Assembly (NCBI GenBank): GCA_910584915.1
Contig: CAJUDM010000001.1
Location: 231 to 13,828 of the forward strand
Length of the DNA stretch: 13,598 nt
Source of the DNA: an uncultured Lachnospiraceae bacterium
GTDB taxonomy: Bacteria > Bacillota > Clostridia > Lachnospirales > Lachnospiraceae
Direction: 5' to 3'
Every line of letters begins with the position of its first letter. Positions within the stretch are counted from its first letter, which is position 1. Both the position numbers and the translations under genes were made by a program. Under the pieces are notes generated by a model, which was not told where the DNA came from, made no database searches, and saw only the letters and a list, made by a program, of their open reading frames with translations. This document shows positions 7,503 through 13,598 of this stretch, one piece after another.

Positions 7503-9605
7503 CTACTCAACCCGCAGCGTCTCCGCGCTGAACCCGCAGAGCTTCTGCCGCGAACACATATCCTCCCAGAGATACCCGATCAGATACTCCCCCTTTGGCA
7601 GTGCATCCCGCCCGATCCACACGCTCACGCCGCTAAGCGCCGGATGGTCAATGTAGGGAAGATTTTCCTGAAAATCCGGTCTGTAACATTCCCTGTAAGG
7701 AATTTTCCACAGTCTTTCCTCGTTTTCTCCCTGCTCATCCTGCCGATCCTGCAAACGGATTGCTTTCATCAACAGGCTCTTTTCATAACGACTGTTATCT
7801 ACACTCACCGCATAGGACCACCCCTGAATGTAGTAGTCCCCGCCGCCGGATCTTCCTGTTTTCCAGGCGCTCTCGTCCCCGGTAAACTCCAGCCCCATAT
7901 ACAGGCACTCATTGTACCACACCGGATCTAACTCCCCTTCGAGACGGATCACCTCCCCCCTCTCAGACAACCGCTTTTCCTCAAACCGGCAGGCTGGCTC
8001 ATAGCCCCGGTCCAGAATATCCGTCACCAGCCGCCCGGAATAATACAGATCCCTGTTCCACATCTCCGGGTAAGCCGCATAGAGAAGATCCCTCTCCCGG
8101 TGGAGCCTTGCCACCTTCTCCTCCCCGGCATCGAAACCGCGGCTCAAGGACTCATGGTGATAGAGGAAAGTCTGATTACAGCACACATTTTTGTACCCCG
8201 CCCTCAGCAGGCGGAAACAGAGCTCCACATCGTTGAACGCCACCTCGAGCCTCTCGTCAAACCCGCCGATCTCCTCAAAAACCTCTCTCCTGATGAGCAG
8301 ACAGGCTCCCGTGACGGCGCTGACATTGACCGCGCATCGGTTGATCCCATGATAATATGCTTTCTTATCCGAGGAAAACTGCAATTTATGCGCAGGCCCC
8401 AGATGGATATTGGTGATGCCCAGATGCTGGATCTTGTCGGAATCAGGGTACAGAAGCTTCGCCCCCACAGCGCCCACATAACGCTTCGCCGCCTTCGACA
8501 TCATCACAGAGAGCCAGTCTTCCCTGGCAATCTCCATATCGTCGTTTAAAAACAACAGATAGTTTCCCGCCGCCTCTTTCGCACCCAGGTTGCACATGGC
8601 GGAAAAATTAAAGTCCATCGGCATGTAGATGTAGCGGAAGGAATACTCCTCCTTCAACTGATGCTGCATCTGCAAAATCTTTTTCCTGTTCTTATCATCA
8701 CTGCCGTTATCCACGACAACGATCTCAACATTCTGATACGCCGTCTGTTCCCGAAGCGAATGGATACAGTTCGACAGCACGGCAGGATTGTCTTTGGAAG
8801 GGATGATCACAGAGACAAGCTCCTGCCTCTCCTTTTCTTCCGGGATCTCCGCATCCGAGTACAGGTGTCCCTTTTTAATCCCGTCAAACTCCGGCTCCAT
8901 CCCCCAGTCTCTCTCATCAAACTGAGCATCCGGCAAAAACAGGATCTTCTCGATATGCCCCGCTTCTTTCGCCTCATCGATGCAGTACAACACCAGTCCA
9001 TACAGCCGCTCCTGCACGGTTCCTTTTGCGGCATCTTCCCCTCCCGGCTTCTCCACGCCGCCCTCTCCATAAACCTTTACGGCACCGGACAGATTCCCGC
9101 CACAGAAATTTTCCGCACGCTCCACTTTCTCCCGCACTCTCTCGGCTAACGCCCTCCTCACCACAAACACATTCCCGAAATAAAAGAACGACTGCAGCAG
9201 ATCCGGCGACCAACCCGGCTTAAAATAACCCGCCTCATCCCCATAGGCGATCCCGCACGCCGGATGCTCCAGAAAATACCGTTCCGCCTCCGCCGCCGCC
9301 TCCTCCGCCAGATAAGAGGGCTCTTTCGTCACGATCCACAGATCTTCCCGCATATCCTGCGCCTTCTCCCCGCCGGAGAGGGCGTCACAGAACCCCTGCC
9401 AGGTAAGCACCGATACGGACAGGCGCTGCTTTCCCCATTTTGCCGCCTCCTCTTTCCACCTCAGGATGTCCGCCTTTTCCTCCTCCAGCAATTTTTCCGT
9501 CCAAACGCCATAAGGAACGGCTTGCTCCGCAATCCGTTCCTCATATAATCTGTGCCTTCTCTGAACCAGAAGCTTCTGCAACGCTTTTTTCAGATAATTA
9601 CTCAC
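7503..9605 (-). CDS. GT2 glycosyltransferase with degenerate first domain and C-terminal accessory domain (700 aa)
   Basis: Predicted transferase of surface glycan assembly, paralogous to the GT at 2186-4648. The start is a GTG at 9605 that overlaps the preceding TGA (GTGA), with AGGAGG eight bases upstream inside the previous gene, indicating translational coupling. Residues about 85-245 keep only the distal part of a first GT-A domain (YFKPGWSPDLLQSFFYFG at 127-144); the expected DHDD position reads TKEPSYL (93-99), so this half is probably inactive. The second domain at about 263-495 looks complete: LVSVIIPSKDNP, VVVDNGS (296-302), LFLNDDMEI (351-359), TGACLLIRR (432-440), NDVELCF (458-464), HHESLSRG (483-490). 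Residues about 555-700 contain a beta-rich domain with YRPDFQENLP and LPKGEYLIGYLW, matching the tail of the other long GT. Sugar specificity is unknown. Confidence 0.9.
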   Translation of the reverse strand: MSNYLKKALQKLLVQRRHRLYEERIAEQAVPYGVWTEKLLEEEKADILRWKEEAAKWGKQRLSVSVLTWQGFCDALSGGEKAQDMREDLWIVTKEPSYLAEEAAAEAERYFLEHPACGIAYGDEAGYFKPGWSPDLLQSFFYFGNVFVVRRALAERVREKVERAENFCGGNLSGAVKVYGEGGVEKPGGEDAAKGTVQERLYGLVLYCIDEAKEAGHIEKILFLPDAQFDERDWGMEPEFDGIKKGHLYSDAEIPEEKERQELVSVIIPSKDNPAVLSNCIHSLREQTAYQNVEIVVVDNGSDDKNRKKILQMQHQLKEEYSFRYIYMPMDFNFSAMCNLGAKEAAGNYLLFLNDDMEIAREDWLSVMMSKAAKRYVGAVGAKLLYPDSDKIQHLGITNIHLGPAHKLQFSSDKKAYYHGINRCAVNVSAVTGACLLIRREVFEEIGGFDERLEVAFNDVELCFRLLRAGYKNVCCNQTFLYHHESLSRGFDAGEEKVARLHRERDLLYAAYPEMWNRDLYYSGRLVTDILDRGYEPACRFEEKRLSERGEVIRLEGELDPVWYNECLYMGLEFTGDESAWKTGRSGGGDYYIQGWSYAVSVDNSRYEKSLLMKAIRLQDRQDEQGENEERLWKIPYRECYRPDFQENLPYIDHPALSGVSVWIGRDALPKGEYLIGYLWEDMCSRQKLCGFSAETLRVE

Positions 9606-11785
9606 AGCCGAAGCCTCCTCTTAGCCGCGTTTTCCACATCCTGCGCCATTTCCCTCCCCATAAAGGAACGCTCCATGCAAAGTTCCAGAACATTTACATC
9701 CTCAAACGCCTGTCCCTCCAGGGAGACCACCAGATTCGGATCATCCGTGGAGAATACAAAACTGCCCGAATCATCCAGCCTAGTTCCGTTGGCGTCCAGC
9801 ACCGAAGCCTTTCCGTTAAACGTCAGATCCCTCTCGTTCCATCTAAGCGCTTTCACCCTGACCATACAATCCGCAAACGCCGGATCGATCCGAAGCTGCC
9901 GGATTCCCCTGTCCACTGTCAGCGTAAGATGCAGTCCCTGCTCATCCTCACTCACCATGCCGTGGGCAAAATAGGAAGCCTCCTCTTTAAATCCCGCTCC
10001 TCTGTCCTCATAGACCTGAATACTGCCGCGGTGCTCTTCCGCAATGACTTTCTCCAGAAAACTCTCCGGATTAAAGCACCTGTGCCCGATCATATCCCGC
10101 AGTTCCACCATCGAACGATGATTCCCTGTCACAAAATGCTGAAACGCCCTCTCCTGAACTCTGTAATCCTCCGCATCCTCATCTGTGATGCCAAGTTCCT
10201 CCAAAATCATATCCAGCTTTAACTTATCTCTTTTCTGATCCTCCAGAATATAGCAGTACACCGCCCGGAAAGCCAGTTCCTTTGTATCCACCTGTTTTCC
10301 GAATGTCCACTCATAGTCGATCAGCGTCCAGACACTGTTGGTAAACGCATCAAAAGGCTTCGCGGCATCCCGCACGCTTATCAGTATATTGGAAAAGATC
10401 AGATCAAAGTCCGCCACCGGTTCTCTGCTGTGGTAATCCAGCATCTCCAGATATTTTCTGAAAAGTGTAAGAAACCCCTCCATATCATCCCGTTCCAGAC
10501 AGGCATCCAGCAGTTCTGCCAGAGTGACGCCCCTGATGTACTCCAGTTCCACATAAGGCCTTACCTGCTCCCCGGACTCCTCCTCCACCAGTTTACACCG
10601 GTTGATCCGAAGTTCTCCCCCCGTATAGCGGTCCTTCAGCTTCCTGTATGCCACCTCGATATCCCTGACATGTCTGTCAGCTTCCGTACACAGCGGATAT
10701 TTTCTCACCGCCAGAAGTTTCGGCAGGCTGCTCTTTTCCTCGGTCGACATGCCTTCCCTGTTTTCCATCCCCGTCAGAGAAACCGGCAGGATCTCCGTCC
10801 GTATCTGATATTCCCGCTGCCTGTCATTGGAATATTTCACATAACAGGTATCCGGCTTCTTCCCGATCACAACCAGATAGGAATTGGAATACAGGGGAAA
10901 CATCCCCTCCCTCAGTATATTGTCGAAAGCCTTCTTCTCATCGAAAAGCACCATCCTGTCCCGGTCAAAATTGCGCACGTTATTGGAAAGCTCCCCGGGC
11001 TTTGGCAGATATTCGTCCGAATAGAGCGTCGTCATGAACTTATAATCCGGATAGGGATAATAGAAAGCATACTCCTCTATCCCGCAATTTTCAAAGATCC
11101 TCTCCAGTCCGTTTCTCGTAAACGTCCGCACGACGCCGCCCTCCGGGTAGCCTTCTATCCCGGAAAAATAAGTGCCCAGATGGTCCTCCCTGCAGCCCGC
11201 CCAATATTTAAGCCCGAATTTATTCTCTATCGCGATAACAATATTGCCATTCTTTTTCATGTGCCGCCTGACAATGTTCAGAAATGTTTCAAACGGCGCA
11301 TCCCCGCCGATATACGCCTGCGCGTACTCAAAAGCGCCGATCAGGCAGATACAATCGTAATCGCAGGGAAGAGAGGGCTCAATATCCTGAAAATTCCCCA
11401 CAAAGATCGTCAGATTCTCGCTGTCCATATGCCGGTAAGCGTTGATCATACTCCGCTTTTTCGACAGATCCACACAGTCCACAAGCCCCGCCTTCTTTGA
11501 GAGCACGCCCGTCACAGCGCCGCAGCCCGCGCCCACTTCCAGCACTTTCATGCTCTTATCTAAGGGCAGCCACTCCACGATATTTTCCCGCTGATATGAC
11601 AAATGATACAGAACTTCCCAGCTTCGGCGTTCCTCGATGATCCGCGGATATTCCACCTCCGCATAATCCCTCGCGATCTGCAGAAGTTCATCCTCCACCG
11701 CCCCGTCACAGTACAGATCCTCGCCGGGGTAATGTCTCAGATCCAAATTTACTTTTCCAATCTGTACGATTTTCTCTGTATCCAT
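9602..11785 (-). CDS. SAM methyltransferase-kinase-like fusion, WbdD-like polysaccharide chain modifier (727 aa)
   Basis: Three parts are visible. Residues about 55-305 form a class I SAM-dependent methyltransferase: motif I VLEVGAGCGA (81-90), acidic DCVDLSKKR (103-111), LIGAFEYA (148-155). Residues about 310-545 look like a kinase fold of the aminoglycoside/LPS-kinase type: a beta-3 lysine K362 (AVRK), an alpha-C glutamate E377, a hinge-like ELEYIRGVTLAELLD (413-427), a catalytic loop DFDLIFSNILI with D461 and N466, and a metal-binding D490 in LIDYEWTF. Residues about 600-727 are beta-rich and unassigned (LRIDPAFADC, FVFSTDDPNLVVSLEG). Methyltransferase plus kinase is the architecture of WbdD, which phosphorylates and methylates the end of the E. 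coli O9a chain to stop growth and signal export. The role here is inferred from that and from the adjacent Wzt-like ATPase. The ATG at 11785 has a GAGAGGA site five bases upstream; the gene starts 64 bp after the ATPase. Confidence 0.8.
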   Translation of the reverse strand: MDTEKIVQIGKVNLDLRHYPGEDLYCDGAVEDELLQIARDYAEVEYPRIIEERRSWEVLYHLSYQRENIVEWLPLDKSMKVLEVGAGCGAVTGVLSKKAGLVDCVDLSKKRSMINAYRHMDSENLTIFVGNFQDIEPSLPCDYDCICLIGAFEYAQAYIGGDAPFETFLNIVRRHMKKNGNIVIAIENKFGLKYWAGCREDHLGTYFSGIEGYPEGGVVRTFTRNGLERIFENCGIEEYAFYYPYPDYKFMTTLYSDEYLPKPGELSNNVRNFDRDRMVLFDEKKAFDNILREGMFPLYSNSYLVVIGKKPDTCYVKYSNDRQREYQIRTEILPVSLTGMENREGMSTEEKSSLPKLLAVRKYPLCTEADRHVRDIEVAYRKLKDRYTGGELRINRCKLVEEESGEQVRPYVELEYIRGVTLAELLDACLERDDMEGFLTLFRKYLEMLDYHSREPVADFDLIFSNILISVRDAAKPFDAFTNSVWTLIDYEWTFGKQVDTKELAFRAVYCYILEDQKRDKLKLDMILEELGITDEDAEDYRVQERAFQHFVTGNHRSMVELRDMIGHRCFNPESFLEKVIAEEHRGSIQVYEDRGAGFKEEASYFAHGMVSEDEQGLHLTLTVDRGIRQLRIDPAFADCMVRVKALRWNERDLTFNGKASVLDANGTRLDDSGSFVFSTDDPNLVVSLEGQAFEDVNVLELCMERSFMGREMAQDVENAAKRRLRL

Positions 11786-11849
11786 TCCATTCCTCTCCGC
11801 TCCGTTTAGAGACGGCTCACAAATCTTAAAATCAACACATTCTACAGCA

Positions 11850-13415
11850 TCACTCTGCCCGCATAACTCTTACAACGGACTCCGGATCGTAAAATCCCAC
11901 CGTATCCTTGTCAGAGATCACCGTCATATTCAGTACATCGTACAATCGGTGGTACACCGTAAAATTATCTCCCTCATAGCCGGTCACGCCGAGGGACAGC
12001 AGATACTCCCCGCCCTGCAGGTTCATATGCTGGGTGAAGGTGATCTCCATTACCTCCCCCGCCTTCACCGGCTCCAAAAACGCCTTCTCCACCATCGTAT
12101 TCGTACCGGTGATCTCGGTTCCTTTGATATTCTTGATCGTAAACGCAAAGATCGGTGCCGGACAATCCTCCGCAAAAGCCACCTTCATGCGGACCGTGTA
12201 TTCCTGCCCCTTGATGACAGCCGTCGTCTTTGTCCCGTTTCCGTCCAACAGGCAATATTCCTCAATACCTGCTTTCCTGGAGCCATACTCCAACAGTTCC
12301 GGGTTGACTCCCTGCCCCGCCGCCCGCTCTCTGGCCTCTCTCTCCGCTTTCTTATCGTCCTTATTATTTGTTTTCTTGTCTGTTTTCTCTTCTTCGGAGG
12401 CCTTTTTTTGTGCCTTCTCTTCAGCCTTTTCTTTCAGCGTTTTCCTCTGTGCCCTCTCCGCAGCCTTTTCTTTCAGCGTTTTCCTCCGCGCTTTCCCTTC
12501 TGAAGCCTTCTCCCGCTCTGTATCTGCCGTATTCTCCTCCGAAGTTTTCTCCTGCGTCCTCTCCGCCGTATTCCCTTCTAAATCTTTCCTCTGCGCCCTC
12601 TCCGCAGCCTTCTCCCGTATATCTTCATCGTGCAGAAGGCTCGTATGCTCCGAATCATCCGGTATCTCATACTGCCCCACCAGCACCTGCTTGTAGATAT
12701 CGATCATCTCCTTGGGACTGCCCTCGCCCAGCTTTACACCCTTATTTAAGAGCACCACCCTGTCGCAGTATTTGCTGATGCTGCTCAGATCATGGCTGAC
12801 AAACACAATGGTCTTGCCCATCTCCTTGAACTCTTCAAACTTATGGTAACATTTCGCCTGGAAAAACACATCTCCCACAGAGAGCGCCTCGTCCACGATC
12901 AAAATCTCCGGCTCGATATTGATGGCGACCGCAAAAGCCAGCCGCACGAACATACCGCTGGAATAAGTCTTTACCGGCTGATACACATAATCTCCGATAT
13001 CCGCAAAATCCAGGATCTCCTGCAGCCTCTCATCGATCTCCTTCTCCGAAAATCCGATCATCATCCCGTTCAGATAGACATTCTCGATACCGTTATATTC
13101 CATATTAAAGCCGGCACCCAGCTCCAACAGAGCGGAAATGCGCCCGTTTACCTGCACTTCTCCACTGCTCGGCGTGAGCACACCGGTAATGATCTTCAAA
13201 ATGGTGGACTTGCCGGAACCGTTTGTGCCGATAATACCCACACATTCCCCCTGACGGATATCCATATCGATGCCGTTTAAGGCATAGTGCTTTTTGTGCC
13301 TCGTCTTCCTGGTCAGCCCCAACGCCTCCCGCACCCTGTCGGAAGACTTGTCATATAATTTATATACTTTTTCCACTCCTCTGACGGAGATCGCAACGGG
13401 TTTTTCCTGTTCCAT
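11850..13415 (-). CDS. Wzt/TagH-type polysaccharide ABC transporter ATPase with C-terminal carbohydrate-binding-like domain (521 aa)
   Basis: Nucleotide-binding subunit of an ABC-2 glycan exporter, working with a membrane permease not seen here. Numbered from the ATG at 13415: Walker A GIIGTNGSGKST at 60-71 (K69), signature SSGM at 152-155, Walker B EILIVDEA at 170-177, H-loop VSHD with H208. LELGAGFNMEYNG and YQPVKTYSSGMFVRLAFAVA are typical of the Wzt/TagH group. Residues about 267-368 are an extremely Lys/Glu/Ala/Arg-rich repeat linker. Residues 369-521 match the Wzt C-terminal beta-sandwich that binds the glycan end (IKGQEYTVRMKVAF, FTIKNIKGTEITGTNT, GEYLLSLGV). The reading frame continues upstream to a TTG at 13466, which adds 17 residues; I prefer 13415 because family members begin a few residues before the AISV strand, and because the TTG lies in a sequence repeated upstream. 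It appears to head the visible operon. Confidence 0.9.
   Translation of the reverse strand: MEQEKPVAISVRGVEKVYKLYDKSSDRVREALGLTRKTRHKKHYALNGIDMDIRQGECVGIIGTNGSGKSTILKIITGVLTPSSGEVQVNGRISALLELGAGFNMEYNGIENVYLNGMMIGFSEKEIDERLQEILDFADIGDYVYQPVKTYSSGMFVRLAFAVAINIEPEILIVDEALSVGDVFFQAKCYHKFEEFKEMGKTIVFVSHDLSSISKYCDRVVLLNKGVKLGEGSPKEMIDIYKQVLVGQYEIPDDSEHTSLLHDEDIREKAAERAQRKDLEGNTAERTQEKTSEENTADTEREKASEGKARRKTLKEKAAERAQRKTLKEKAEEKAQKKASEEEKTDKKTNNKDDKKAEREARERAAGQGVNPELLEYGSRKAGIEEYCLLDGNGTKTTAVIKGQEYTVRMKVAFAEDCPAPIFAFTIKNIKGTEITGTNTMVEKAFLEPVKAGEVMEITFTQHMNLQGGEYLLSLGVTGYEGDNFTVYHRLYDVLNMTVISDKDTVGFYDPESVVRVMRAE
12339..12599 (-). repeat. Degenerate 39-bp (13-residue) coding repeats in the ATPase linker
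   Basis: The linker of the ATPase is built of 13-residue units, for example RAQRKDLEGNTAE, RTQEKTSEENTAD, RAQRKTLKEKAEE and KAQKKASEEEKTD, with a 22-residue interval in the middle that looks like two shortened units. At DNA level a perfect 26-base match occurs at 12422-12447 and 12461-12486, exactly 39 bp apart, which points to recent repeat duplication. The segment is almost entirely K, E, R, A, T, S, N, Q and D, predicted as a long charged helix or disordered tether. Confidence 0.8.
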
Positions 13416-13428
13416 ATTTTTTTCATTC

Positions 13429-13598
13429 CAGTTCCGTATGAGTCCTTCCAGCACACCTTTATCCAAAGACAGATTTCCAGCCGCTTTGCGTCTGTAAATC
13501 GTCTTGTGCGCTGTATGGACTCATGCTGTTTTTTCAGTTCCGCATGAGTCCTTCCAGCACACCTTTATCCAAAGACAGATTTCCAGCCGCTTTGCGTC
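13429..13598. repeat. 64-bp direct repeat, 106 bp apart, at the 5' end of the ATPase reading frame
   Basis: Bases 13429-13492 recur at 13535-13598 with a single difference (T13437 against C13543). The second copy is cut by the window edge and may continue. Each copy holds the TTG and the codons for DKGVLEGL(I/M)RN. In the upstream copy the frame closes with TGA straight after MRN, while in the downstream copy it continues into the ATPase. The offset is not a multiple of three. The repeat may be a tandem duplication of the leader or the edge of a longer array; an assembly artefact at a contig end cannot be excluded. Confidence 0.85.
13517..13551 (-). other. Hairpin in the leader of the ATPase gene
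   Basis: GGACTCATGC (13517-13526) and GCATGAGTCC (13542-13551) are perfect 10-base inverted arms around 15 bases. On the minus strand no T-tract follows, so it is not an obvious terminator. It spans the junction of the upstream copy of the direct repeat and unique sequence. Within the 183 bases upstream of the ATG at 13415 I see no other gene and no clear sigma-A promoter. Confidence 0.45.

Noticed and set aside
10430..11500. Long plus-strand open frame (356 codons) opposite the methyltransferase-kinase gene
   Set aside because: Low-complexity antisense translation with no recognisable motif; the minus-strand protein fully explains the region.
12034..12778. Plus-strand frames rich in Ser, Phe, Leu and Pro resembling a repeat membrane protein
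   Set aside because: The composition is the antisense of the Lys/Glu-rich linker repeats of the ATPase; no start signals.

Overview
The window reads as part of a cell-surface polysaccharide locus from a Gram-positive, Lachnospiraceae-like member of the Clostridia. This assignment is inferred from protein style, GC content in the mid-50s % across the glycan genes, and purine-rich AGGAGG-type ribosome binding sites; there is no rRNA or other marker gene. All eight supported genes lie on the minus strand, so transcription runs from the right edge (13598) to the left edge (1).

In transcription order the glycan genes are: (i) an ABC-transporter ATPase of the Wzt type with a C-terminal carbohydrate-binding-like domain joined by a very long charged repeat linker (11850-13415); (ii) a large fusion protein with an N-terminal SAM methyltransferase, a central kinase-like domain and a C-terminal beta-rich domain (9602-11785); (iii) a GT2 glycosyltransferase (7503-9605) whose GTG start overlaps the preceding stop; and, after an interruption, (iv, v) two more large GT2 glycosyltransferases (2186-4648 and 75-2120). 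The GTs would build a glycan on the cytoplasmic face of the membrane. The methyltransferase/kinase would modify its non-reducing end. The Wzt-like ATPase, with a permease expected just outside the window, would export it. The pairing of a methyltransferase-kinase with a Wzt carrying a carbohydrate-binding domain recalls the E. coli O9a WbdD/Wzt chain-termination system and is the most interesting reading of the window.

Between glycosyltransferases (iii) and (iv) lies an accessory island (about 4661-7502) that is co-oriented with the operon. It holds a GNAT acetyltransferase (GC like the host genes), an orphan Tdi1/DUF1851-type immunity-like protein, and an AlbA_2/ATPase/winged-helix regulator-like protein. 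The last two are clearly AT-rich (19 G/C in 60 at both 6301-6360 and 5221-5280, against 34 in 60 at both 181-240 and 6961-7020). On each side of the intact AlbA_2 gene is a short sequence related to its own C-terminal linker (7399-7458 and 4681-4710), which suggests that related genes have been gained and lost at this spot. A 25-bp near-perfect palindrome sits just upstream of the AlbA_2 gene.

Both window edges carry structure. At the left edge is a long imperfect inverted repeat directly after the last GT stop codon. At the right edge a 64-bp sequence covering the 5' end of the ATPase reading frame is directly repeated 106 bp upstream (63/64 identical) and runs off the window. No tRNA, rRNA, CRISPR array or insertion sequence was seen.
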